Shown one piece after another: positions 29,210-39,919 of a DNA stretch of 49,152 nt. The stretch is from a virus. The translations under genes and the position numbers were made by a program. A model generated the notes under the pieces. That model saw only the letters and a list, made by a program, of their open reading frames with translations, did not search any database and was not told the DNA's origin. Each line of letters opens with the position of its first letter. The stretch's first letter is position 1. The stretch spans positions 1-49,152 of the IMG/VR virus record IMGVR_UViG_3300010885_012211. One strand, given 5' to 3'.

Positions 29210-32200
29210 ATGGCTTGTGAATTAAATATAGAAGATGCTTTAGCTCTTTATCAAGATATTTATGAGGATATCAAACAAAAAATTGATGGTGCAGACCCTA
29301 AAAAGTTTAATATAAGTACATATATTAAAACTTTATATAATGATTTAGTGGATCCAGAAGATCCTACAAATGCATTACAGGTAGCACAAGCTGTACCTCA
29401 AATTTTAGATTCATTGATAGCTAACAATAGAGATGTTAAAAATTATTTTCTTAAAAATAATATTGACAGAAATGCTATAGATAAGTTGTTCTTTGATTTT
29501 GAAGACATTAAGAATGTTGCAAAGTATGTAAAGACACCAACAAGAAGAGTTGCTGAGGTTAAAGCTGATATAAAAAATGTTAGTAAGAATTCTAAAAATG
29601 TAGAGATTAAAAATCCTACTCCGGCTGTTATTGCTAAAAGTGCTACACAAGCTAATAGCGCAATTATCTCAGATGCATTAACTACACAACCCCAGTTTGC
29701 AATTCCAAAAGATCCAACTAAAGTAACTCCTGAAGAAAAAGATTTACAGGATCCACAAAAGGTTATGTTTGAAAATGTAATCAAACAAATTATCTATATT
29801 GCAGAAGAAAGAGCTGATGATACAGAAGATGTTGTATACCAGGGTAAAAATCTAGCTATTAGAGCAGTAAACTTACTTGACTTTCCAGAGGAGTATTTAG
29901 CAAATAGTGAAAAAGACTTTAAAGCTCAAAACCCAAGTAGTGATTTGATTTTATCTGCAATAGTAGATACAGATGGTAACTATATTTATTTTACTGAAGA
30001 TGGTAATATAACTGAAGACCCGTCTAAAGGTAGAATAGTTTATCAGTATATAAGAAAAGTAAGACTAGAAAAAGGTGCTCTTACTCTTATGAATAGATCA
30101 AACTATGCATATTCACTTCTTCCGGCTGAAACTATTGTTGATCAAGAAAATGCAGCAATAGAAGAACAAGATGGCATTGGTATGAGCAATAGTGAGTACA
30201 ATGCTAAAGTAAAACAAAAAAAAGCTGAACAGAAAGAACAGTTAAATAAACTATATCAACTAAACAATGTTGTAAATGAAAATAGAGATAAAGTTTATTT
30301 ACTTCCTATTACTGGTGGTTCTTTTGGAATTATAAAAACAACTTTTCTTCCATTAGCACAAACAGATTTAAAATTTAATGAGCTTACTAAACCTATTATA
30401 GGTGGTAAAAAAAGTGGTTATATCCAAGTTGGTGTAAATAAACAAGGCACCGCAGGTCTTATTAGAAGTCAAGTATATCTTCAGAGAGGAAATGTTGATG
30501 AAGCTTTAGCTAGAAAAGTAGCTCAAGTTCTTACTACAAATGCTACTTTTCCTAATGGTGAACCATTTACTGTTAATCAAAGAGCTGCCTATGCTCAAAA
30601 GGTGTTTGGAAACATTACAAGAAATAAGTTTAATGTTGAAGCACTTGATGTTGATGGTGTACTTGAACTACAAGTAAAGATAGCAGGTCTCCCAATAAAT
30701 CAGGATGTACTATATACTCCAGAGTCTGAGGAAATGATCTTTAATCATTTGATGAATGCTGTTGAATCATCAGATGGTATAAAGTATTCAGCTAATGTGC
30801 ACTATGATGGTAAATCAATACGTAAAGACATTACAGATTATGAAATTGAAGGTGATAAAATTAAAAAGATAGAAACATTATACTTTGATTTTGTAAAACC
30901 ATATGTATTAATTGAATACAGTAATCAATCTGGTCAGTTTTTCTTAGGAAGAAATGCTTACTTATCTTTAAGTATACCAAATGAAATACTTCCTCTAACA
31001 GATGATAGCTATGATTTTGCATCTGTAGCTACAGAAAAGAAAAAAACTGCAAGAAAAACTACTAGAACTAGAACTGCAACAACTAAAGAACCAGTTGTTG
31101 ATGTAGAACCAGGAGAGGTAGTCTTTGAAGTAAAAAGACAGTACTCTAGAAATGTTGCTATTACTAATATGGAAGTAGCAGATGCTACTGTAAATATTGC
31201 TGCTGACTTTTCTAAAGGTGACGCAGCTGCTGTAAGAGATAAGAATTCTCCAAAGTATTTTTACCTTGCATTAACTGGTAAGAAAAATGCAGCATTACAG
31301 TTATCTGATGCAGCAATTACCAATTTAGCTAAGCAACTTAATAAAACTAATCCTGAAGTATTAAACTTTGTAGGAAACAATATTGTTGAGTTACTACAAT
31401 CTCCGGGAAAGTATACACAAGAACAGATTGATAAATTTATATTCAATATTTTAGATAAGCTAATTCCACAGTTAGATCTTAAACCACTTGAGATTGTTAC
31501 TAATGGTGAGTCAGGTGTATCTGAAGCAGTTGTAAAAGCAGGAATGAAATTAGGATTACCTGTAAGAGTTACTGCACCAAAAGGATATGCATATACAGAA
31601 TGGTATTCTAAATCTAAAAATAAATCTTTTACTGTGGTAAATAAGAAAAGATTTATGGCAAGATTTGAGGAGCAACCAGAGCAGGCTGATCCAGATAAAG
31701 TAAAATTGTCTAGAAAAAGAAAAGCTGTATCAAAATCTAAAGAGGAAAACAAGAAGGTTACAAAAAAGATAGTTTCTAAGAAAACCACGACAACACCGGT
31801 GGCTGCTAAAACTAAAAAACAAGCTGCTAAAACAAATCTTACTGCAGCACAAGAAGCAGAAATAAAAAAGAAACTAGAAGCATTACAGAAGTTAGCACAA
31901 ACCTCAGCAAAAAAAGTTTCTTTATTTAAAGAGAATGACACTGAATTGGAAAGATCTAAATCAGTAGGTAGCTTTTTTGATAGATTGTTTACTACTGAAG
32001 CTGAGAAAAGAAAAGTTAGAGAATGGTGGGACAATCATGTTTTATCTAAGTATCTTCCTGTTGAAGTAATAACTGAAATTGTTAATTCAAATGCATTTGC
32101 AACTTGGACCAAACATGGTATTACTTTATATGAAGCAGATGGTGGTACTTCAGTAGACTTATATCATGAAGCATGGCATGGTTTCTCTCAGTTATTCTTA

Positions 32201-35200
32201 ACTCAAGATGAAAAAATTGAGTTATATGAACATATGCGCACGTTCCCAAAATGGGAAAATGCAGAGTATATAGATATTGAAGAAGCATTAGCTGAAGATT
32301 TTAGATCTTATGCTAAGTTCCAAACTAAGTTCCCGGGAATAGTAGGTAAAATATTTACTAAGATAGGTAACTTTTTAAGAGCAATGTTTAGTAAGATTAC
32401 TAGAAGAGATCTTACAAGACCTAGAGATATTGCAATGGTAAAAGATCTTTATGATAAACTTTACAAAGGTGAGATCTTAGACTTTACATATTCAATGGAT
32501 AATGTATTCCCAGAATGGCATTCATTAAACAGAGACAAAGTTCCACAACCAATAACTAAAGAGGCTAAAAACTTTGAAGAGTTTACTATAGATGAAGCTA
32601 ATCAAATAAATGTTACATTAGATAACTTAATTGGCCGGGCTATTGAAGTATATAATAATGAACTAAAAACAAAAGCTGGTCCTGTTAAAATCTTTGCTGA
32701 CCCTCAAAATAGAGTTAAACTTTATAATCAAGTATTATCTGACTTACAAGATGAGGAAGAAAGATACATTGCAATGAAAACTCTTCATGAGGAAAATATG
32801 ACAGACTCAGAAGAAGATTTATACATATCAGAGCAGCTTAGTGATAAACTGCAGCTTCTTACCAAGATGATTAAAAACTTTGGAGACATAGAAAAATCAT
32901 TAAGTGGTAAAGAAAAAAATAAAGGACTAGTAGCATTTCACATTAGGAATTCTAGGTTCAATGTATTAAAGCAAGCTTATCTTGATGAAGATACTACTGA
33001 TCTTGATCAGTCATATACTTTTAATGATGATAGAAATAATAAATTCAGTGCTAAAGATTTAGCTTCTGAAGATACTATGATGTTATTAGGAAGTATATTC
33101 CAAGTAAAAAGAGATTCAAAAGGTATGGTCATAAGAGATGAAAATGGCTTTGCTGTAAGAGAAACAGATTACTTTGGATTTGATCAACTAGAAGATATCA
33201 ATATAACTTGGAGTAGAGTAGCTAAAGTTCTTGCAGGATCATTAGATCCACAAGAGATCATGACCAGACTAAGAACTAGTCAAGCTAATTATCCTGAGTT
33301 TGAACAGTTGATTAACATGTTACCTGATCCATATAAATATGGTGAAGAGGCATACAAAAATGTTTCAGAAGAAAAATTAGAAACAAACTTTTGGCAAGAT
33401 TTAAAGAAACCAAGAGTTACTTATATTCAGCTTACTATAAATAAAACTATTACCCAAAAAGAACAAAAAGATGAAATGGGTAAAAAGATTGCAGAAGAAA
33501 AGTCTAAGTTTGAATCAGGAGTATCTAAATCTAATTTTTCTATTAAATCAGTAATACAAGATTGGGAATCTAATTTTACAACATCAACTCCAGATACTAA
33601 TCCATATGTAGATTTTGATGATTATGATAATCCAATACTAAATACTGGAAAAATTTTAGAAACCTTTACCGGTAAATCTGGTTTTGACAACAAACTAGCA
33701 CTTAAATTTTTAAATACTTTAGGTATTTACTTAGATACTTATAGTCCTGACATTAATACAATCACACAAGATTATGTAAAATTAAGTAATGCTTATCAGT
33801 TAAATCTAATGCTTGATACAATAAAAACTGTACACCAAGCAAGTAAAGGTACTGATTTAAAGAAAATTGCAGATGCTGAATCTTTTAAAAGAAACCCGTT
33901 AAAATATCTACAGGAAGGACTACCAAAATCACTCCGTAAAAAAGAAGGTGAAAAAGGTGATGTAAGAAGTAAGATAATGTCATTAGCATCATTACAAGCT
34001 GCTTTTTCAGATGGTTATTCAAACTTTAGTGTACTTACTCCAGAAGGTAACAGAGTATGGGATCAATTCTTAGATAACACAATTACAAGAGTTGTTACTT
34101 CCATTAACCTAGCAGAAACTTGGCAAGAACTTACTTTAGATTCTGCAGATCCTAATGGTAGATTTAGACACATGAGATGGTTAGCTGAAGCTAATAGCAC
34201 ATCTTCTAAATTTTCAATAATACTTAATTCTATTTTTTATCTAGATCCAATGGATATAAAAAGATATGGTAAAAAAAGAAAAGTGTTAAATCCTGAATCA
34301 AATGAGATAGAAGATGCTAGATTAATACTAAATAATGTTGGGGGAACTCAGTTAGTAACAGTAGACTCTAATGATGTTGTTGGAGTTTCTACAGCTTCAT
34401 CAGATGGTACTACTAAGTTTCTTCAAGAAATGCATACAGTTTTACTCAGTGGTATAGAAGAATTCATGCGTCATGCATCTAAAAATACTGCAATGGGTCT
34501 AAGAACTGATGAGCTTAAGACTTATGATGGTAAACAATCTAAAAATCTTTATGTAGATATAACAGCCTTTAAACCTAATGCATTAGGAGAAGGTGAAAAC
34601 CATGGCTTTGATATTGTATCTGGTTACATTGCTGCTGAAGCAAATAGAATATTTAGATATAAACTAAACAAAGAGACTCCTGACTTACCTATTGAAGAAA
34701 GAATGTCTGAATGGACAGGGTATAATAGAAAGGTAAGAAGAAAAGATGGAACTGTAGTTGATGCAGCAGAAGCATTTACAATATTTGATGATGTATTAAC
34801 TAGCAATACTCAAAAAGAGATATATCAAATTATTGATAAAGCACTAAGTGAAGGTAAAGCAAGCTTTAATCTTAAGGATGTATTTGAACAAAATCAAGAA
34901 TTAAGAACAAAAGCTAAAAATGATGTAACTAATTATTTTGAAAAACAAACTAAAGCTAACTTGGCAAGATTAGAATCTGCAAGATATATTGATGATAGTC
35001 TGTATGGTAAATCTTCTCAGCCGGGAATGTCACAAAAACAAGTTGATACTACCATAACAAAAGCATACACATATAATTCTTTCATACATAAAGTTGAAAC
35101 TATAATACTTGCATATGGTGATGCTCTACAGTATAACCATGATAAAGAAGAGTTCCATAAAAGAAATGCGGGATTAACTTCAGGTGGTAGAGGCTTTAGG

Positions 35201-38200
35201 TCAGATATAAAAATGATAAGTTATGTTAATTCAACTAACTTTAAACAAAGATATTTAGAAAAACTTGGTATTGAACCAAGACAGTATGACGGTACTTTTG
35301 TTAGTGCAATTCTAAAAGAAGATGTAGTAGATCAATCTATTTATTATGATGAGTATTTAGAAGATCTTACAAACACTTATGAAAAAAGAATAGGTGACCG
35401 TGAGAAAGCAAAAGAAATGGCTGAAACTGCATTGAAGGATTACAAAGGTATGAAGCATGCAGATGGTCAAGGATACATATCTTTTGAATCATATAGATTA
35501 TTTAAAAAACTAGAAGGTAAGTGGTCAGATGCTCAAGAAATGCTATATAGAAAAGTAGTTAATGGTGATAAAATTAATGTTGATGAAATAGTTGAGTATT
35601 TCCCACCATATAAATTACAGCATTTTGGGCACATTGAAACTAAAGGTTTAGGTCTTGTATCATTTCATAAATTTTCATTAGCACCATTAATTCCATCGTC
35701 TATTGCTAATTCTAATCTAGAACCTTTGCATAGAAAAATGATGGAGCAAAAAGTAGACTATGTAGTTTATGAGACTGGTTCTAAAGTTGGTCATATTGGT
35801 ACAGGAGATGTTGTAATTAACAAAGATGGTTCATTTAACAATGATGTAGTATTTACTAAGAATGTAATATTTGCTGAGTATGTTAAAAACCAAACTGAAA
35901 TAAATGCAGCATATAAAAACAAGTCTGTGTTCTCAACTCAGATGCGTAAGTTAATTCTTGAGGGTCTTTATGAAAAAGGTGTTATTGATACTCCTAAAGA
36001 AGATAACATTACAAATCCAAGAGTAAGAAGATATCTTGATAATGTATCTGAATACAGTGAAGTGTTAAAACTTCAACTCTTAGATGAAATTGGTTTTGAG
36101 CAAGTAGGAGATGAGTATGTTCCTGCGGACAAAAACAGTATTGAAAAACTAGCTAATTTAATTAGAAAAAATCTTGAAAGAGAAGATGTTTATGGAGATC
36201 ATCTTATTGATCTTATAGATGTTACAGAAGATGGATCTTTAAGATATGATTTATCAATACATCCTGAAGCACCTAAAATAGAAAGACTATTGCTTTCTAT
36301 TATAAACAAAAGACTAATTAAACAAAAAGTAAATGGTGAGTCATTGGTACAGAAATCTGTATCTATGTTTGATGGTGTATTTAAACTAGCAAATAAACCT
36401 GAAGTTAAATCAGAAGAATGGGCTAAGAAATATACGGGCTCAACTATATTACCAACTTATCATAAAAGAAAAGATGGTTTTACTGCTGCTGCAAAAGTAA
36501 TGATTGCATTACAAGGTGATTATGCTAACTTACTTAATCTAGAAGATTCAGAAAATCCAGGTCAAATTATAGGTACTATTGATAGATTAAATGAGCTTAT
36601 TAAAAATTCTGAGTGGGTTGATGCTAATAGAAAATTAATTACAATGGTAGGTGTTAGGATTCCGGTACAGGGTCTTAACTCTATGGAATTCTTTGAAGTG
36701 TATCATTTCTTACCACCAGAAGAAGGTAATGTTATTGTTGTTCCATCTGAGATTGTAGCTAAGTCCGGGGGTGACTTTGATATTGATAAGTTAACTATGT
36801 ATATGCCTAACATTGGTGAGGACGGTACATATGCTGAGAGACTATTTACAAATGAAGATGGTAAGTCTGCATTAGATAGTTTAAAAGAACAGATAGCTGA
36901 AAGAAAAGCAGAAGGAAAAGATATAGATGATGTATTTGATATTCAACTAGCTGCATTACAAAATGAGCTTGTTGAAGATATCAGAAACATATTAGAGTTA
37001 CCTCAAAACTATACTTCACTTATCACACCAAATGGTACTTATTTATTAAAAGATATTGCAGAAGACTTATCACAATATGTAATGGATTATGACCCTTACC
37101 AAAATATGATGAGTACTGAATATAATATGAGTGCTCCTGATAAAAATGGTAAGTCTAAAAAAGTAATCAGCCCTACAAGAATTGTAGAAGCATTATATAA
37201 TGTCTATAAGCATGAATCTAATATCTATGGTAAAAGAACATTAGGTCTTGGTGCTGTTGAGAATACATTTAATGTGTTATTTAATTCAATACCGGGTGGT
37301 GTCTATATGCCGGATACTTTTATATATGGTACTGAAACAAATCCAAGACAATCACTATTATGGCTTAGACATAATAAAGTAAATATAAATGGTACAGATG
37401 TGATATCTTTATCTAATAGATATGATGTTGAAAATAGAGTTAAAATTGCTGATGTATTTTCTCAGCTAATCAATGGTTGGGTAGATGTTGAAAAAGATCC
37501 ATGGATATTCTTTATTCAAGGTAACTATGAAGTAGCTCCGATATTACTTTATTTACTTAAAGCAGGAGTTCCAATAGAAGATGCTATTTACTTTGTTTCC
37601 AATCCTTTAGTAAGAGAGTATGTAGATGAGCAAAGAAAAGCTAAATCAACTTTTGCTGATGTCCTTGGTAGAAAACCAGACTCAAGAAACTTTGTAAAAT
37701 ATGAAGCAGCTACTCAAGTAATTGGTAAACATTTCCCTGCTGATCAGTTAAAAATGTATTCAAAAAATCTTGATAGATATGATACTGGTTATCAAATGGC
37801 TGTAGACTACCTTACTAAAAATGGACAAACTGAATTTGACAAAGAAGATATGTATAATCTTATTGTAGATTATAAAAAAAATGCTTTAACTCCAGAGCAA
37901 GAAGAACTTGCTAAAACTATGTTCTTACATTTTATTCAGATTGAGCAACAAACAGGAGCTCTTACAAGATTAAAAATGGCATCTAATCCGGATACCAATA
38001 CTAAGTCTAGCGGAACTGAAGTTGAGATGTCTCAAGCTGCAATTGAAGAGATGAGATATAATACTAGTGTAATGCCGGGTCTTATTGATTTAATTAAGTC
38101 TGATTCAGTAATTGGTTCATTCTTTAATAACCCATTGGCTCTTGCATTAAACAATACTTTATTTACATTAAGATTTAATAAAGCTGTCTCAGGTTATTTA

Positions 38201-39919
38201 ATTGCAAGAAGAAGTAAAATCCAATCAGATTCAGAAAAAATGTTTGGTCCAGGTAACATTGAAATGTTTACTAATACATTTAAGAATGATATTATAAACT
38301 ACTTATTTCAAAATGCAGTAAGAAAGTATAAGTTATCTGATAGTTATAAATCATATGAATTAAAAACATCAATACCTGTAAAACTTATACCGCAGTTAAA
38401 CAAATTTTCTTCATATGTAAAGAAAGAAACTGATGGTACTGCTACATTATATATTGATCAAAGTGCAATTAAAAAAGACTTTAAAAATGAGACATATGCA
38501 AAAGGCTCAGATGCTGAAAACAGCTATGAAAAATTAGGTCTATACCCTTTAGCTCTTGCAACATTTAAACAAAATTCAAGTACTAATGAAGGTGAGTACA
38601 TAAGATTTGTAGCTGAGAGAGAATACTTAAGAAGCATTTATACTTTATCTGACTATTCAGAGACAGATGAATTTGAGACTTACAAGAAAGAAGTAAAAGC
38701 TGAGTTTCCTGGTTTATCTTCAGAAAAATTAGCTAGAATAACATATGAAAAATTCTTAGCTTTTAGAGCTCTTGAAAACACAATGAACCCGTATCATATG
38801 TTTAAAGATCCTAAAAACTCTTTTGCAGTACAAATGAGTAATGTACTTAAGAATAAAGAACTTGCAAAGAAGTATCCGGTACTTAGTAAACTAAAAGTGC
38901 AACCGTCAAAGGAAAACAAAATGTTTAACCTTTATGTTGCAGAGAAAGATTACACAACTGACCTATCAAACTTATATTATAAAAACTTAGAGGACTTAAC
39001 AAACCCGGCAGTTAAAAAAGTTGCTAATGAAGTAGAGAATGAAAAGATAAGTGATATGTTTAAAAGATTACCTTTGTATGCATTTATGCAGACAGGTATG
39101 AATAAATCTAAGTTTAACTTTACTAACATTGTAAACTTTACAGATTTTATTGATATTGTAAACTCTGAAACTCAGGCATTTACAGATGCTATGAAGAATG
39201 ACAAAACAGCTAATAGATTTTTAGACAACTATTACAAAATGTTTATTAAACAAAATCAAGATGTTAATAGAAGCAAGTTTAAAAACTATCTAAGTGATTT
39301 TAGTTTTGAAGAGCCAACTAAGACTGAAGAAGTTACTGATAAAATTAATCCGCAGTATATTTTAAAACCAACAAATAGAGAAAATATATTCTTATATAAT
39401 GATACTACTAAAGCAGGAGCAGCACTATATAAAGGAATGGCTACAAATAATACTGATACAGTATTTGTATACGGAACTACAGTAGCTCATTTGCAGAATA
39501 AAGACAATACTAATTTTATATCCGGACAAACAGAGCTGTATAAACAAGCAAAAGATATGTCTGTAGGTCTACCAACAGCAGCTGATCTTATACAAGATAA
39601 CTTAGCTACAATTCCTCAATCAGCATATCAGAAAATTAAAAACAACTGGGAAAGTAAAATTGCAAGTTTAAAAGGATTAACTAATGATGGTGTTAAAATT
39701 GCATTTTCTGAGAAAGGATACGGTAATTCAAGAGTGATGCCTCAAGAATTATTTGTATATTTAAGTAAGAGATTGTATGAAGAGTTTGGATATTTGAATC
39801 CTAACTCAATACAGTTTCAAGAAGTGTATGAAACAATTACTAATATACAGGGTATCTCTGATGAAGAAATCTTACAACAAAGAGATCTAGAAGAAGACCC
39901 GTTTAAATGTGATATATAA
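29210..39919 (+). CDS. Virion-packaged RNA polymerase polyprotein (DFDxD) with SLOG-like and zincin domains
   Basis: A 3,569-residue protein that should be ejected with the DNA and transcribe early genes. The active-site motif DFDID is at 2522-2526, within 'VRIPVQGLNSMEFFEVYHF...VPSEIVAKSGG-DFDID', matching the double-psi-barrel region of beta'-like polymerases. Known: crAss-like phages package a DFDxD RNAP, and that of phi14:2 is 2,180 residues, so about 1,400 residues are extra here. N-terminal additions, in order: a basic linker (about 606-628); a SLOG / molybdenum-carrier-like Rossmann domain (about 660-810, 'TNGESGVSEAVVKAGMKLGLPVRVTAPKG'); a second Lys-rich linker (about 830-883); and a zincin domain with HEAWH at 986-990 and Glu1025/1029. 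The tail (about 3400-3560) holds another alpha/beta region. It ends KCDI and its stop overlaps the next ATG. The RNAP call is strong; the accessory domains are pattern-based. Confidence 0.85.
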   Translation: MACELNIEDALALYQDIYEDIKQKIDGADPKKFNISTYIKTLYNDLVDPEDPTNALQVAQAVPQILDSLIANNRDVKNYFLKNNIDRNAIDKLFFDFEDIKNVAKYVKTPTRRVAEVKADIKNVSKNSKNVEIKNPTPAVIAKSATQANSAIISDALTTQPQFAIPKDPTKVTPEEKDLQDPQKVMFENVIKQIIYIAEERADDTEDVVYQGKNLAIRAVNLLDFPEEYLANSEKDFKAQNPSSDLILSAIVDTDGNYIYFTEDGNITEDPSKGRIVYQYIRKVRLEKGALTLMNRSNYAYSLLPAETIVDQENAAIEEQDGIGMSNSEYNAKVKQKKAEQKEQLNKLYQLNNVVNENRDKVYLLPITGGSFGIIKTTFLPLAQTDLKFNELTKPIIGGKKSGYIQVGVNKQGTAGLIRSQVYLQRGNVDEALARKVAQVLTTNATFPNGEPFTVNQRAAYAQKVFGNITRNKFNVEALDVDGVLELQVKIAGLPINQDVLYTPESEEMIFNHLMNAVESSDGIKYSANVHYDGKSIRKDITDYEIEGDKIKKIETLYFDFVKPYVLIEYSNQSGQFFLGRNAYLSLSIPNEILPLTDDSYDFASVATEKKKTARKTTRTRTATTKEPVVDVEPGEVVFEVKRQYSRNVAITNMEVADATVNIAADFSKGDAAAVRDKNSPKYFYLALTGKKNAALQLSDAAITNLAKQLNKTNPEVLNFVGNNIVELLQSPGKYTQEQIDKFIFNILDKLIPQLDLKPLEIVTNGESGVSEAVVKAGMKLGLPVRVTAPKGYAYTEWYSKSKNKSFTVVNKKRFMARFEEQPEQADPDKVKLSRKRKAVSKSKEENKKVTKKIVSKKTTTTPVAAKTKKQAAKTNLTAAQEAEIKKKLEALQKLAQTSAKKVSLFKENDTELERSKSVGSFFDRLFTTEAEKRKVREWWDNHVLSKYLPVEVITEIVNSNAFATWTKHGITLYEADGGTSVDLYHEAWHGFSQLFLTQDEKIELYEHMRTFPKWENAEYIDIEEALAEDFRSYAKFQTKFPGIVGKIFTKIGNFLRAMFSKITRRDLTRPRDIAMVKDLYDKLYKGEILDFTYSMDNVFPEWHSLNRDKVPQPITKEAKNFEEFTIDEANQINVTLDNLIGRAIEVYNNELKTKAGPVKIFADPQNRVKLYNQVLSDLQDEEERYIAMKTLHEENMTDSEEDLYISEQLSDKLQLLTKMIKNFGDIEKSLSGKEKNKGLVAFHIRNSRFNVLKQAYLDEDTTDLDQSYTFNDDRNNKFSAKDLASEDTMMLLGSIFQVKRDSKGMVIRDENGFAVRETDYFGFDQLEDINITWSRVAKVLAGSLDPQEIMTRLRTSQANYPEFEQLINMLPDPYKYGEEAYKNVSEEKLETNFWQDLKKPRVTYIQLTINKTITQKEQKDEMGKKIAEEKSKFESGVSKSNFSIKSVIQDWESNFTTSTPDTNPYVDFDDYDNPILNTGKILETFTGKSGFDNKLALKFLNTLGIYLDTYSPDINTITQDYVKLSNAYQLNLMLDTIKTVHQASKGTDLKKIADAESFKRNPLKYLQEGLPKSLRKKEGEKGDVRSKIMSLASLQAAFSDGYSNFSVLTPEGNRVWDQFLDNTITRVVTSINLAETWQELTLDSADPNGRFRHMRWLAEANSTSSKFSIILNSIFYLDPMDIKRYGKKRKVLNPESNEIEDARLILNNVGGTQLVTVDSNDVVGVSTASSDGTTKFLQEMHTVLLSGIEEFMRHASKNTAMGLRTDELKTYDGKQSKNLYVDITAFKPNALGEGENHGFDIVSGYIAAEANRIFRYKLNKETPDLPIEERMSEWTGYNRKVRRKDGTVVDAAEAFTIFDDVLTSNTQKEIYQIIDKALSEGKASFNLKDVFEQNQELRTKAKNDVTNYFEKQTKANLARLESARYIDDSLYGKSSQPGMSQKQVDTTITKAYTYNSFIHKVETIILAYGDALQYNHDKEEFHKRNAGLTSGGRGFRSDIKMISYVNSTNFKQRYLEKLGIEPRQYDGTFVSAILKEDVVDQSIYYDEYLEDLTNTYEKRIGDREKAKEMAETALKDYKGMKHADGQGYISFESYRLFKKLEGKWSDAQEMLYRKVVNGDKINVDEIVEYFPPYKLQHFGHIETKGLGLVSFHKFSLAPLIPSSIANSNLEPLHRKMMEQKVDYVVYETGSKVGHIGTGDVVINKDGSFNNDVVFTKNVIFAEYVKNQTEINAAYKNKSVFSTQMRKLILEGLYEKGVIDTPKEDNITNPRVRRYLDNVSEYSEVLKLQLLDEIGFEQVGDEYVPADKNSIEKLANLIRKNLEREDVYGDHLIDLIDVTEDGSLRYDLSIHPEAPKIERLLLSIINKRLIKQKVNGESLVQKSVSMFDGVFKLANKPEVKSEEWAKKYTGSTILPTYHKRKDGFTAAAKVMIALQGDYANLLNLEDSENPGQIIGTIDRLNELIKNSEWVDANRKLITMVGVRIPVQGLNSMEFFEVYHFLPPEEGNVIVVPSEIVAKSGGDFDIDKLTMYMPNIGEDGTYAERLFTNEDGKSALDSLKEQIAERKAEGKDIDDVFDIQLAALQNELVEDIRNILELPQNYTSLITPNGTYLLKDIAEDLSQYVMDYDPYQNMMSTEYNMSAPDKNGKSKKVISPTRIVEALYNVYKHESNIYGKRTLGLGAVENTFNVLFNSIPGGVYMPDTFIYGTETNPRQSLLWLRHNKVNINGTDVISLSNRYDVENRVKIADVFSQLINGWVDVEKDPWIFFIQGNYEVAPILLYLLKAGVPIEDAIYFVSNPLVREYVDEQRKAKSTFADVLGRKPDSRNFVKYEAATQVIGKHFPADQLKMYSKNLDRYDTGYQMAVDYLTKNGQTEFDKEDMYNLIVDYKKNALTPEQEELAKTMFLHFIQIEQQTGALTRLKMASNPDTNTKSSGTEVEMSQAAIEEMRYNTSVMPGLIDLIKSDSVIGSFFNNPLALALNNTLFTLRFNKAVSGYLIARRSKIQSDSEKMFGPGNIEMFTNTFKNDIINYLFQNAVRKYKLSDSYKSYELKTSIPVKLIPQLNKFSSYVKKETDGTATLYIDQSAIKKDFKNETYAKGSDAENSYEKLGLYPLALATFKQNSSTNEGEYIRFVAEREYLRSIYTLSDYSETDEFETYKKEVKAEFPGLSSEKLARITYEKFLAFRALENTMNPYHMFKDPKNSFAVQMSNVLKNKELAKKYPVLSKLKVQPSKENKMFNLYVAEKDYTTDLSNLYYKNLEDLTNPAVKKVANEVENEKISDMFKRLPLYAFMQTGMNKSKFNFTNIVNFTDFIDIVNSETQAFTDAMKNDKTANRFLDNYYKMFIKQNQDVNRSKFKNYLSDFSFEEPTKTEEVTDKINPQYILKPTNRENIFLYNDTTKAGAALYKGMATNNTDTVFVYGTTVAHLQNKDNTNFISGQTELYKQAKDMSVGLPTAADLIQDNLATIPQSAYQKIKNNWESKIASLKGLTNDGVKIAFSEKGYGNSRVMPQELFVYLSKRLYEEFGYLNPNSIQFQEVYETITNIQGISDEEILQQRDLEEDPFKCDI

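Noticed and set aside
31261-32034. 257-codon open frame on the minus strand inside the RNAP gene
   Set aside because: It mirrors the coding strand of a clear gene, has Phe/Leu/Ser-rich shadow composition and no recognisable domain.
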